A DNA stretch of 64,000 nt from CAYLLN01 sp964384375 (GTDB lineage: Bacteria > Planctomycetota > Planctomycetia > Pirellulales > Pirellulaceae), in contig CAYLLN010000010.1 of assembly GCA_964384375.1 (NCBI GenBank), positions 1 to 64,000 of the forward strand, given 5' to 3'. Shown here one piece after another: positions 36,045 through 44,441 of this stretch; position 1 is the stretch's first letter, and each line of letters opens with the position of its first letter. The position numbers were made by a program, and so were the translations under genes. The notes under the pieces were generated by a model. That model was not told the origin of the DNA. It searched no databases and worked only from the letters and a program-made list of their open reading frames with translations.

Positions 36045-36688
36045 GGCTTGGCCTCACGCTCCTCGTGGCCGGGATAAAAATTGACAAACTGCACCCAGAC
36101 TTCGCCCTCCTTCAGCTTCGTTTCATCCACGGCGAGGCTGTCCATGTCGCGCGGGCTGGGGCTGGGGAGAATCCGCTGGCCGTCGAGCAGGAAGCTGCTG
36201 GTGTGGCAGGGGCACTGAAAAACTTTGCGATCCGCCGAATAGGCCACAAAGCAACCGGCATGCGGACAAATCGCGTTGAAGCACTCGACGGCTCCGTCCG
36301 CTACCTTGCGGAGATAAACCGCGCCGACCGGCTGATTCGGTTCGCGGTTCCAGGCGTCGGTCAGGTCGGCGATCACGGGGACTTGCACCGGAGTGCCGTC
36401 GGCAGGGAGTGAATCGACCGTTGCCACACGGCGAAACGGTCGGTCGCCAGCACCACCTTCGGCCCCTTCTCCGCCGGCCTTTGGCTTGCGTCGCAGGATC
36501 GGATCGAGGAAGACGAGCGCCCCGGCGCCGAGCGGGAACAGACCGACGAGTCCGCCGACGATGGCTGCCGTCGCAGCAGCCAGGAAACCGCGCCGCGGAG
36601 GACCGGCTGGAGGGCTGCCGGACGAACTGCTGCCGCTGGTCGCGGGTACCGGCTGGCCGGCAGCATGGGGGTTCAGAGATTTGGGCAT
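36041..36688 (-). CDS. Rieske iron-sulfur protein of the cytochrome b complex
   Basis: A 215-residue Rieske protein. A Ser/Pro-rich N-terminus leads to PPRRGFLAAATAAIVGG, a Tat-like twin-arginine (Arg32-Arg33) and membrane anchor (about 34-62). The 2Fe-2S ligands are in CPHAGC (Cys141, His143) and CPCHTSSF (Cys159, His162), with Cys146 and Cys161 forming the usual disulfide. It transfers electrons from quinol to the downstream c-haems. The ATG at 36688 is chosen over a TTG nine codons earlier. It is the first gene of the two-gene complex operon. Confidence 0.93.
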   Translation of the reverse strand: MPKSLNPHAAGQPVPATSGSSSSGSPPAGPPRRGFLAAATAAIVGGLVGLFPLGAGALVFLDPILRRKPKAGGEGAEGGAGDRPFRRVATVDSLPADGTPVQVPVIADLTDAWNREPNQPVGAVYLRKVADGAVECFNAICPHAGCFVAYSADRKVFQCPCHTSSFLLDGQRILPSPSPRDMDSLAVDETKLKEGEVWVQFVNFYPGHEEREAKP

Positions 36689-36746
36689 GGAGAGATCGCT
36701 TGGAGTAGCGAACAATCAGGTGGGACGTACGAAGGCAGGACTCGAA

Positions 36747-37730
36747 TTATCCCATCGCGCTGCGCACGGCGTCAAGCACAAGCGGCTGCACCTCGACCAG
36801 TGTTCCCTTCACCGTGGCCCCGGCTGCCGCCTTGTGACCGCCGCCGGCGAACCGCTCGGCAAGCTGGCTGCAATCGACTTTGCTGCGACTGCGGAAGCTG
36901 ATCTTGAAGCTGCCGCCACTCTGCTCGACGAAGATCACCGCGACCTCGGTCCCCTTGATCGCCAGGGCCATGTTGATCACGTCCTCGGTGTCGCTCGGCA
37001 GCGAGCCGGTCCGCTCGAAGTCCTCCTTCAGGACGTGCGTGTATGCCAGCCGGCCATCGAGTTCGTTCGTCACCCGCGACAGGATCACGCCGCGGAGCTT
37101 CACGCGGCCGAGCGTGTCCTGCTCGTACAGCTCGCGATAGATCGTAGCGGGCTGAGCGCCAGCGTCGATCAGCTTGGCCGCGGTACGATACGTCGCTGCC
37201 GATGCCGAGCCAAACCGAAACCAGCCCGTGTCGGTCGCCACGGCGGCAAAGAGGGGCATCGCAATCTCAGGGGTGAGCTTCACACCGAGCGCCTCGGCCG
37301 CATCGACCACCAGCCTGCCGGTCGCCTCGGCCTTCGTGTCCTTGAATTCTTCTGCCCCCAGATCGTCGGCACTGACGTGATGATCGACTACCAGCCGCTT
37401 GCCCTTAAACGGCCGGATGAAGTCGGCCATCGGGCCCAGCTGCTGCCAGGCGGAAGTGTCGAGAACCATTACCACTTGCACGTCGGCCAGTTCCGCCGGC
37501 TGCACGGTTTGGCCGATGACGCCGATTCGCTTCGCCGGATCGATGAACGCCAGGTTGGGAGGCGTCGCCTGGCCGTTGACGATCCGCACGCTTTTGCCGA
37601 GCGCCTCGAGCACGCCGGCCATGCCGAGTTCGCTTCCAAGGGCGTCGCAATCGGGCCGGACGTGACTCACGAGCACATACCGCTCATGGGCGCGGATGAT
37701 TTCGGCAAAGCGGGGCCAATCAATAGGCAT
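36747..37730 (-). CDS. nrnA: DHH-family phosphoesterase (NrnA-type nanoRNase/pAp phosphatase)
   Basis: Degrades short RNA or nucleoside bisphosphates in the cytoplasm. The 327-residue product has HVRPDCDALGSE (metal-binding Asp27, Asp29), LDTSAWQQL (Asp91), VVDHHVS (Asp116, His117, His118) and the DHHA1 substrate loop GGGHKAAAGAT near the C-terminus. Size matches NrnA. It lies between ribF and the Rieske gene on the same strand. Confidence 0.93.
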   Translation of the reverse strand: MPIDWPRFAEIIRAHERYVLVSHVRPDCDALGSELGMAGVLEALGKSVRIVNGQATPPNLAFIDPAKRIGVIGQTVQPAELADVQVVMVLDTSAWQQLGPMADFIRPFKGKRLVVDHHVSADDLGAEEFKDTKAEATGRLVVDAAEALGVKLTPEIAMPLFAAVATDTGWFRFGSASAATYRTAAKLIDAGAQPATIYRELYEQDTLGRVKLRGVILSRVTNELDGRLAYTHVLKEDFERTGSLPSDTEDVINMALAIKGTEVAVIFVEQSGGSFKISFRSRSKVDCSQLAERFAGGGHKAAAGATVKGTLVEVQPLVLDAVRSAMG

Positions 37731-37732
37731 GG

Positions 37733-37811
37733 TTCAAGGTTCCAAGTTCACTGTTCATTGTCGGTCCAGCACTATCGTAGCAACTTTGGACGTTGAACTT
37801 TGAACCTTGAA
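37733..37811. repeat. GGTTCAAGGTTCC / GAACCTTGAAC inverted words
   Basis: Reiterated TTCAAG and TTGAAC words in opposite orientation flank a 45-bp centre. It fills the gap between ribF and nrnA. The same word set recurs at 54054-54123. Confidence 0.7.
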
Positions 37812-37821
37812 CGAAACGCTG

Positions 37822-38757
37822 TCAACCGACTGCATCGTTGCTCGCAATGCGGCCTGCCGCAGCCACATCGCGAGCGAGTTGTGCTTTTAATTCCGCAACG
37901 GACACAAACGGCTGGATGCTGCGGAGGCGGGCGAGGAAATCGACCTCCAGCGGCTGACCGTAGAGCGAACCGGCGAAGCCGATCAAGTGGACCTCGACTT
38001 TGAGAGCGTGTTCGCCAAACGTCGGATTGGGGCCGATGTTGACCGCGGCCGGCGACGTTCCGGCGGTTGTGATTGCGCGGGCGGCATAGACGCCTTGGCC
38101 GGGCAGGAGCGTGTCGATCGCCGAGACATTGGCCGTGGGAAAGCCGATCTTGCTCCCGCGGCCAGCGCCGTGTGTCACCATGCCACGAATGCGGTACGGG
38201 CAAGTCAGCAAGTGCCGAGCCAGATCGACGTCGCCGGCTGCGATTGCACTCCGCACGCGGCTACTGGAGACATATTGTCCGTCAATCTCCAGCGGTTGGA
38301 CAATTTCGAGTGATACGCCGCTCGTCTTGCACAATTGGCCGAGCACCTCGATATTGCCCGCCCTGCCGCGGCCGAAAAAGAAGTTCGGGCCTTCGATCAT
38401 GGCCCGTGCATCGAACCGCTCGCGGACGATGCGATTGAAAAAGTCTTCCGGTGAAAGGGCGAGCAACTCTTCGTCGGTTGGATAGGCGATGACGGCCGTG
38501 ACGCCCAGTTCACCCAGCAATTCTGCTTTGCGGTCGGTCCAGGTAAGCGGCGGGGGAGCGGCTTCGGGGCGGAGAAGTCGCACCGGGTGCGGATCGAACG
38601 TGAAGACGATCGCCGGACCGCTGACTTCGCGGGCCTTGACCAGCAATCGTTCGACGATGCGGGCATGGCCGCGATGGACGCCATCGAAATTGCCGATGGT
38701 GACGGCGCCACGGAGCAGATCGGCCGGCAGGTTATCGAGGTAGCGGAGGAGTTGCAT
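37822..38757 (-). CDS. ribF: Bifunctional riboflavin kinase / FAD synthetase
   Basis: Makes FMN and then FAD. The 311-residue product has the nucleotidyltransferase domain (VTIGNFDGVHRGHARIV, FTFDPHPVRLLRPE, then PNFFFGRGRAGN) and the C-terminal riboflavin kinase domain with GSKIGFPTANV and VYAARAIT. Its length is the family norm. It starts seven bases after the nnrD stop, indicating co-transcription. Confidence 0.95.
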   Translation of the reverse strand: MQLLRYLDNLPADLLRGAVTIGNFDGVHRGHARIVERLLVKAREVSGPAIVFTFDPHPVRLLRPEAAPPPLTWTDRKAELLGELGVTAVIAYPTDEELLALSPEDFFNRIVRERFDARAMIEGPNFFFGRGRAGNIEVLGQLCKTSGVSLEIVQPLEIDGQYVSSSRVRSAIAAGDVDLARHLLTCPYRIRGMVTHGAGRGSKIGFPTANVSAIDTLLPGQGVYAARAITTAGTSPAAVNIGPNPTFGEHALKVEVHLIGFAGSLYGQPLEVDFLARLRSIQPFVSVAELKAQLARDVAAAGRIASNDAVG

Positions 38758-38764
38758 GGACCCA

Positions 38765-39622
38765 CTAGGACAGACTCTTAAACGCCCGCGGCAAAAATCG
38801 CACGAGATCGCTCGCGATCAGCGAAACCTGCCCAAGTTCCTCCGCGGCCAGATCTCCGGCCAGCCCATGCACGTGCGTACCGAGCACTGCCGCGTCGAAC
38901 GGATCGAGCTTTTGGCAGACGAGGGCCGTGATGATGCCGGTGAGGACATCGCCGCTACCGCCAGTGGCCATGCCGGGGTTGCCCGTGGTGTTGATCGCTT
39001 CACGCGTGCCGTCGGTGATGAACGTCTCGTGCCCTTTCAGAACGACGACCACTCCTTCACTTCGGGCGAAGAGACGGGCCTTGGCGATTTGCTCGGTCCG
39101 AGACGCCTTGGAAAAGCCGTCCAGACCGACGAGCCTCGCGAATTCGCCCGGATGCGGCGTCAGGATGCGCGGACCGCTCGGCTTGCCGACCCACCCTTTT
39201 TCGGTGCGAGCCAATGCATTGAGCGCATCGGCATCGAGGACCATCGGCTCGACGTAAGTCTGGTAAGCGGCACAAACGAACGCTGCCAGATCGACCGACT
39301 GGCCTAGTCCCGGCCCGCAAGCGACGCAGGTCGCGCCAGCCGCCAGCCCCGTCATGTACAGCAAGTCCTGCGTGTGAACGCGAATTCGTCCCTCGTCGTC
39401 GTCGGGGAGGGCGATCGTCATGTACGACGGTTCGAGGCCGGCCACCGTGCTTAGGATGCACTTGGGAACGGCTAGCCGCACCAGTCCCGCGCCGCTCCGC
39501 AGGCACGCCATTCCCGCCAGGGCGACAGCTCCGGCCATGCCGCGCGAGCCGCCGTAGATGAGCGCGCGGCCGAAGTCCCCTTTGTGAGAGTCGGGACGGC
39601 GGGGAGGAAGGGAAGGGAGCAT
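38765..39622 (-). CDS. nnrD: ADP-dependent NAD(P)H-hydrate dehydratase
   Basis: Repairs hydrated NAD(P)H. The 285-residue ribokinase-fold protein shows GGSRGMAGAVALAGMAC, CGPGLGQS, LDADALNAL, LTPHPGEFARL, VVLKGHETFI, and the catalytic NTTGNPGMATGGSGDVLTG. The N-terminal epimerase domain found in some homologues is absent; only the dehydratase half is encoded. It lies between larB and ribF in the same orientation. Confidence 0.94.
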   Translation of the reverse strand: MLPSLPPRRPDSHKGDFGRALIYGGSRGMAGAVALAGMACLRSGAGLVRLAVPKCILSTVAGLEPSYMTIALPDDDEGRIRVHTQDLLYMTGLAAGATCVACGPGLGQSVDLAAFVCAAYQTYVEPMVLDADALNALARTEKGWVGKPSGPRILTPHPGEFARLVGLDGFSKASRTEQIAKARLFARSEGVVVVLKGHETFITDGTREAINTTGNPGMATGGSGDVLTGIITALVCQKLDPFDAAVLGTHVHGLAGDLAAEELGQVSLIASDLVRFLPRAFKSLS

Positions 39623-39651
39623 TTCAGATCGCAGATTTCAGATTTCAGATT
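39620..39651. repeat. GATTTCA tandem words
   Basis: CAGATTTCAGATTTCAGATT, read on the plus strand, is a degenerate 7-bp reiteration. It spans the nnrD start and the larB 3-prime end. Confidence 0.65.
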
Positions 39652-40348
39652 TGCGTTTGGCGATCATTCCGGCGAGATAGCCCGCTTTGAACCCCGCGTC
39701 GATGTTCACGACGGCGACGTTCGCCGCGCAGCTATTGAGCATTCCCAATAGGGCTGCAATGCCACCTAGGCTCGCGCCGTAGCCGACGCTGGTGGGAACC
39801 GCGATCACCGGGCAATCGACATGCCCGCCGACGACGCTTGCCAGGGCCGCTTCCATACCGGCAACGACGACCACTGCGTCACTGCCGACAATTCGCGGCA
39901 AGGCTTCTTGCAAGCGGTGCGGTCCGGCAACACCGACATCGACGACAAGATCGCACTCGACACCCATCCAGAGGAGCGTTTCGCGAACCTCCTCGGCCAC
40001 GGGCATGTCACTGGTGCCTGCCGTGACGATGGCGACCGTAGGTCCCGCCTGCCGGGCGGAACCTGTCCCAAGGCTGAATGTTCTTGCTACCGCGTTGTAC
40101 CGTCCGACGGGAAAGACCTTGACCAGCTCACTCCCCTTCGCCGCATCGACCCGCGTGACCAGCACCGGCTGCTGCTCGGCCAGGAGCCGTTCGACGATGC
40201 GTACGAGCGTGGCGATCTCCTTTCCCTCTCCGAAGACGACCTCGGGGAAGCCGCAGCGGCGGCGGCGATCGAGATCGAGCCGGACTTCGCCCAAATCAGC
40301 CGTCTTGGGGCCGCGCGGCGACTCACGTTTTGGTTCTTCCACACCCAT
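39638..40348 (-). CDS. larB: LarB-type (AIR carboxylase-like) protein with repeat-derived insert
   Basis: Family members carboxylate and hydrolyse nicotinic acid adenine dinucleotide in nickel-pincer cofactor synthesis. The 236-residue protein has VAIVTAGTSDMPVAEE, DVGVAGPHRLQEALP, VVVAGMEAALASVVGGHVDCP, PTSVGYGASLGG and VNIDAGFKAGYLAG. Between the N-terminal domain and TVAIV lies SLGTGSARQAGP, encoded by a palindromic repeat. larC and larE are not in the window. The ATG at 40348 is preferred over a TTG 16 codons earlier. Confidence 0.9.
   Translation of the reverse strand: MGVEEPKRESPRGPKTADLGEVRLDLDRRRRCGFPEVVFGEGKEIATLVRIVERLLAEQQPVLVTRVDAAKGSELVKVFPVGRYNAVARTFSLGTGSARQAGPTVAIVTAGTSDMPVAEEVRETLLWMGVECDLVVDVGVAGPHRLQEALPRIVGSDAVVVVAGMEAALASVVGGHVDCPVIAVPTSVGYGASLGGIAALLGMLNSCAANVAVVNIDAGFKAGYLAGMIAKRKSEI
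40038..40064. repeat. GTAGGTCCCGCC palindrome inside larB
   Basis: Arms AGGTCCCGCC (40040-40049) and GGCGGAACCT (40055-40064). Over 27 bases it differs from the copy at 7692-7718 at one position. It is read in frame as part of larB. Confidence 0.85.
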
Positions 40349-40394
40349 CGCCCCATCGTATCGCCGCCTTGTGAGGTTGGCCACGGCGGAGCAC

Positions 40395-40545
40395 AATCGA
40401 GTGCGGATCGCGGAGTGCGGAATGCGGAGTGAACGCAGTGCCTGGCTGTCCTCTGTCTTCTGTTCTCTGACTTCGATTACTGTCTGCTCAGTGGGCTAAC
40501 GCCCACCGCTTGTCACTGAACCCTGAACCCTATCCCACTCTCCTC
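40395..40545. repeat. Mosaic of short repeats upstream of argG
   Basis: Within 150 bp there are reiterated GCGGAGTGCGGAATGCGGAG words (about 40409-40430), CTGTCCTCTGTCTTCTG words (about 40446-40462), and the hairpin GTGGGC / GCCCAC around TAAC (40491-40506). A tandem CCTGAACCCTGAACCC follows (about 40518-40533). Each type is also seen, or has close relatives, elsewhere in the window. Confidence 0.65.
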
Positions 40546-40547
40546 CT

Positions 40548-41762
40548 ATGCCTTCCTGCGTTCTCGCTTATTCCGGCGGCCTCGACACTTCCGTTATCCT
40601 CGGCTGGCTCATCGAGGAAGGGTATGACATTCATGCCGTCTATGTCGATCTCGGCCAGCCGTGCGAGGACCGGCAGGCGATTTTGCAGAAGGCGAAGAAT
40701 TGCGGGGCGAAGTCGGCCCGCATCGTCGATGCCCAGGAGGAACTGTGCCGCGACTTTGCGTTTCCCGTGCTGCAGTGGCAGGCGAAGTACGAAGGGGTCT
40801 ATCTGCTCGGCACCAGTATTGCCCGGCCGCTGATCAGCAAGGTCTGCCTGCAGGTCGCTCGCGAGGTCGGGGCCGATGCTTACGCCCACGGAGCAACCGG
40901 CAAGGGGAACGACCAGTGCCGCTTTCAGCTTGCCGCGGAGGCGCTGAATCCGTCGATCAAGCTGATTGCTCCGTGGCGGATCGAAAAGTTCCGCCAGCGG
41001 TTTCCCGGCCGGACCGCGATGATCGAATTTTGCAATCAGAAGAACATCCCGGTGAAGGCGTCGGTCGCCAAGCCTTACAGCAGCGACGAAAACTGCCTGC
41101 ATATCAGTTACGAGGCGGGAAAGCTCGAAGACCTGAACGTGAACGGCGTCGAACTCGTCGAGTTCGGCATGGTGACACCGCCGCAGAAAGCGCCTGACAA
41201 AGCGGAGGCGGTGACGGTCGCGTTTGAATCGGGCGTGCCGGTGGCGGTGAATGGCAAGAGGCTGAGTCCGCTCGCCATCGTCAAGACGCTGAACGAGATC
41301 GGCGGCCGCAACGGGATTGGCCTCGTCGATATGGTCGAGAACCGCTTCGTCGGCATGAAGAGCCGCGGCGTGTATGAAGCGCCCGGCATGACGATCCTCT
41401 ACACGGCTCATCGCGTCGTCGAGCAGCTCACGATGGATCGCGACCTGATGCACCTCCGCGATCAGCTCGCTCCGGTCGTGGCTGAGGCGGTCTATTGCGG
41501 CTTCTGGTACGCAGCCAAGCTCGACGCCCTCTTCGCCTTCATCCACCAGGCCCAGAAGCCCGTGACCGGCGAGGTGAAGCTGAATCTCTACAAGGGAAAT
41601 CTCGACGTTGCCGGCCGGAGCAGCCCGAACAACCTGTACGACGAAGGGATCGCCACGATGGAAGGGGGCGGCTCGTACAACCAAACCGACGCCGAGGGCT
41701 TCCTACGGATTCAAGGACTGCCGGTGCGGGTGCAGGGGCGAGTGACGCCGCGGAGTTATTAG
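40548..41762 (+). CDS. argG: Argininosuccinate synthase
   Basis: Joins citrulline and aspartate with ATP in arginine synthesis. The 404-residue product begins with the N-type ATP pyrophosphatase loop LAYSGGLDTSVILGWL and has HGATGKGNDQCRFQ, VAKPYSSDENCLHISYEAG, and the C-terminal SSPNNLYDEGIATM. Length is typical. It is a single gene here, diverging from larB across a repeat-rich spacer; argH is not in the window. Confidence 0.97.
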   Translation: MPSCVLAYSGGLDTSVILGWLIEEGYDIHAVYVDLGQPCEDRQAILQKAKNCGAKSARIVDAQEELCRDFAFPVLQWQAKYEGVYLLGTSIARPLISKVCLQVAREVGADAYAHGATGKGNDQCRFQLAAEALNPSIKLIAPWRIEKFRQRFPGRTAMIEFCNQKNIPVKASVAKPYSSDENCLHISYEAGKLEDLNVNGVELVEFGMVTPPQKAPDKAEAVTVAFESGVPVAVNGKRLSPLAIVKTLNEIGGRNGIGLVDMVENRFVGMKSRGVYEAPGMTILYTAHRVVEQLTMDRDLMHLRDQLAPVVAEAVYCGFWYAAKLDALFAFIHQAQKPVTGEVKLNLYKGNLDVAGRSSPNNLYDEGIATMEGGGSYNQTDAEGFLRIQGLPVRVQGRVTPRSY

Positions 41763-41788
41763 GGTCAGGGTTTAAGTGGGCGAAAGTA

Positions 41789-41809
41789 GGCCCCGACGCC
41801 GTCGGGGCC
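41789..41809. repeat. GGCCCCGACG palindrome after argG
   Basis: GGCCCCGACG and CGTCGGGGCC around a single C, 26 bp after the argG stop. It could end transcription, but no T-run follows; it resembles the other boundary palindromes. Confidence 0.7.
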
Positions 41810-42386
41810 GGTTGAGAGATGGAACACTAGATCGCCAAGCGACTCTGCCGAAGAAACGGCCGCTGTCGCAGTTCTGTCCCTCACGGCGTGAGGGGACTAC
41901 TTTGACCAGACTTGTCACGGCGGCAAACATTTTTTCACGCGACTTACGGCGAGCGGGTTCGACCGAAGGGATTGCGGCAGCGCGGGTTAGTGCGAGGCGT
42001 CGCGACGTAAGTCAGGTTTGTCGAAGAATTCCGTGCGCAAGTTCATTGACGCGCGCATGTCGCCGTGGGAAATTCCACGCGATGTGTACAAACAGGTCTA
42101 GTGCCGTGGTCGGGCAACTTGCGCATTTATGTGCGTGGGCCGCGCCCCACGAAAGCCCCGCTGCCGAGGAGCATCGATACCAGGTTACCGGGAAAGGCCG
42201 TTTTCGGCGTTTTTGGAAACCATGGCACGCGAAAACGCCGAGAAAAACAGCGCTTTTCGCTCGCGCAGGTTAACGCAACTCGCGAAACCGTGGTAACCAG
42301 CGGGAACTGACGTCACCACAACGACTTGCGACGCAAATCGGACTGAAAAGCGGGAAATGAGGTGGTAACCAGTTATCTCGCAAGCC
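41810..42386. other. Structured non-coding spacer
   Basis: No frame here shows a recognisable product. The segment has several stems: CCTCACGGCGTGAGG (about 41878-41892), and CGGCGTTTT and AAAACGCCG arms about 42204-42245. TGGTAACCAG occurs twice in direct orientation (42291-42300, 42363-42372), and GGTTACC (42183-42189) is its inverse. Nothing resembles a known RNA family by eye. Confidence 0.5.
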
Positions 42387-43256
42387 TCACCACTCCGACT
42401 CGGCATTGGCGGCTTGCCAGGCAACCCAGGCGAGCGTGGCGATGGCCGGCAGGGCGACGACGGTAGTTTGAGCGATCGCGGAGGGCCAGCCTTTGAGTCG
42501 GGCGAATGGGCCGGCCGCGAAGAGCCAAAGCAGCAGCGGCGCGGTGGCGGGGACGAACATGTGCGGGCGGAGCGGCTGGACTTCGATCGCGCCACAGTAG
42601 GAGAGGCCGCCGACGAGCAAGGCGAAAGCGGGAATAAGCCCGCGCGTGGCTGTAGGGATTGAAGCCGTCGGTAGCAACCAGGCTGCGAGCCAACAGCCAG
42701 CGGTCGCAGCGGCAGCGATCACACCGATAGTTCCCAATCGCAGACTTACATCAGCGCCGACCGTGGCCGCGACGGCTATGCTAGCGCCCACGAGCAATCC
42801 AAGTTGCAGACGGCCGAGCAGACAATCCGGCAGCGACGCGAGTACTACGGCAAGCAGCCAGAGGTAGCCGGCGAGCAGCGGAATCGACCAAGCACGCGGG
42901 GGCCAAAGATTGGCCCATGTCGGCACCAGCAACCAGGACGCGAGCGCCGCGACGGCGGCCAGTAGCAGCCACCGCTCGCCAACCGTCACGCCGCTGGCGA
43001 GCACGACGCCGCCAACGACGGCTGCGAGGAGCGGCAAGTAAGCCAGCCATTGCCAATGGCGGTTAGGAACCAGCGGCGCTCCATCGTCTGGGAGCAGCCA
43101 ATAGCCAGCGACCATGGCGACTGCAAATGCGGCAGCCAGTGCGTAGCGCGACCCGACACTAGCGGGCAGCACCAGCGACGAAAGTCCGCCGAGCACCGCC
43201 GCCGCGAGCAAAGGCGCGGCGACGGAGTAGAGGACGAACTGAACTTCGGCGGACAT
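42387..43256 (-). CDS. Polytopic membrane protein, unknown
   Basis: A 289-residue, very hydrophobic protein with about nine membrane segments, rich in Ala, Leu and Trp, and no loop motif I recognise. Short loops and the absence of charged pairs argue against a typical transporter. The ATG at 43256 is preferred over a TTG eight codons upstream. It stands alone between two repeat-bearing spacers. Confidence 0.75.
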   Translation of the reverse strand: MSAEVQFVLYSVAAPLLAAAVLGGLSSLVLPASVGSRYALAAAFAVAMVAGYWLLPDDGAPLVPNRHWQWLAYLPLLAAVVGGVVLASGVTVGERWLLLAAVAALASWLLVPTWANLWPPRAWSIPLLAGYLWLLAVVLASLPDCLLGRLQLGLLVGASIAVAATVGADVSLRLGTIGVIAAAATAGCWLAAWLLPTASIPTATRGLIPAFALLVGGLSYCGAIEVQPLRPHMFVPATAPLLLWLFAAGPFARLKGWPSAIAQTTVVALPAIATLAWVAWQAANAESEW

Positions 43257-43348
43257 CAAGCTCGTAGTCCCGTAATACAAACATTGCGATTCTTCGCGTG
43301 CTGCGAAGATTCATCATGAATCCGCTCGTCGGCGCAGCGTCCGTTCAT

Positions 43349-43436
43349 TTCAACGCAAAGCCGCCAAGAGCGCAAAGGCCGCGGAGGAACGGTTGTTGCT
43401 TTGCGACCTTTGCACTCCTTGCGCCTTTGCGTTAAG
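43349..43436. repeat. AACGCAAAG / CTTTGCGTT long inverted repeat, copy 1
   Basis: TTCAACGCAAAGCCGCCAAG (43349-43368) and CTCCTTGCGCCTTTGCGTTA (43415-43434) are imperfect inverted arms of reiterated GCAAAG words. The 298-bp spacer around it holds no gene. A second copy lies at 51983-52066. Confidence 0.75.
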
Positions 43437-43554
43437 AATCTCCGCGGGGCCCGGAAAAAACACGTCGATTGCGGTCGGGTCGTGCTGATTTCATCCGTGA
43501 AAATCTTTGGCTACCAAACAAAGTCGGTAGCCATTCGTTCAACAGTGGCGAGTT

Positions 43555-44337
43555 CTACTTCCCAATGACCACGCTCAGCGACACTTTGTTTTCGACCTTC
43601 CCTTCGCCGAAGGTCATGCCGAACTGCGTCCGGTCGATGTCGAAGTCGCTCTTTAGCGAAACGCCAGTGTCGCTCACGCTTACGGTCGCAGGGAAGCTGA
43701 TTTCCTTCGTCACACCGTGCAGCGTCAGGTTGCCGGTGATCGTCGCTTTGTCGCCGGTCTGCTCGACCTTCGTCGATTCAAACTTGGCGGTCGGGAATTC
43801 ATTCACCTCGAAGAAGTCGCCGCTCTTGAGGTGGTCGGTGAGCTTGGCAATGTCGGTCGTGAGCGAAGCCGCTTCGATCTCCACCGTGACCCCCTTCAGT
43901 GTCTTGGCGGCCGCATCGACGTCGGCCTTGCCGCTGAGTTTGGTGAACCAGCCGGTGCGCGGATCGGGCTTGTCGCCGGAGTGTGCGCAAACGAACTGGA
44001 TCTTCGTGTTGTCGGCCGAGAGGGTGGCAGCGCCATCGGCAACAGCGACGGGCTTCGCATCGCCAGCCGCTTCGACGGCGGCAGGAGTCACTTCTGCAGG
44101 TGTTGCTTCGACCGTGGCGGGCGTTTCGCCTGTCGTCGGTTGCAGCGTCGATTCGGGGGCGGCTTCGACCGGCGTTGCTTCCACGGGAGCGGCAGACGGA
44201 TCGTCGGTCGAGAGGGACGGCTCGACCGTTCCTGCTGTCGTGGTTGTGGGCGGGGGAACCGCCACGGGAACGCTCTGGGCCTCGCAGCCCGCCAGCCACA
44301 AACAACCAATCGCCACCAGGGTCAGACAAACTCGCAT
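43555..44337 (-). CDS. YceI-family lipoprotein
   Basis: A 260-residue exported lipoprotein. The lipobox LAGC puts the lipidated residue at Cys18. A Pro/Thr/Glu-rich linker (20-95) leads to a YceI beta-barrel (about 105-260) with IQFVCAHSGD, KSGDFFEVNEFPTAKFEST, ITGNLTLHGVTKEISFP and FDIDRTQFGMTFG. YceI proteins bind isoprenoid-like lipids in the periplasm. A strong AAAGGAG site precedes the ATG at 44337. The TPR-like gene lies upstream on the same strand. Confidence 0.92.
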   Translation of the reverse strand: MRVCLTLVAIGCLWLAGCEAQSVPVAVPPPTTTTAGTVEPSLSTDDPSAAPVEATPVEAAPESTLQPTTGETPATVEATPAEVTPAAVEAAGDAKPVAVADGAATLSADNTKIQFVCAHSGDKPDPRTGWFTKLSGKADVDAAAKTLKGVTVEIEAASLTTDIAKLTDHLKSGDFFEVNEFPTAKFESTKVEQTGDKATITGNLTLHGVTKEISFPATVSVSDTGVSLKSDFDIDRTQFGMTFGEGKVENKVSLSVVIGK

Positions 44338-44441
44338 GAGAAACTCCTTTGGTTTACGGACGGACGCCGGGTTCGTTATGAAATGCGTCCTCGCAACGGA
44401 CGCGGCATTCTACCTAATTGTTGACATGTCGTGTATCGGGG

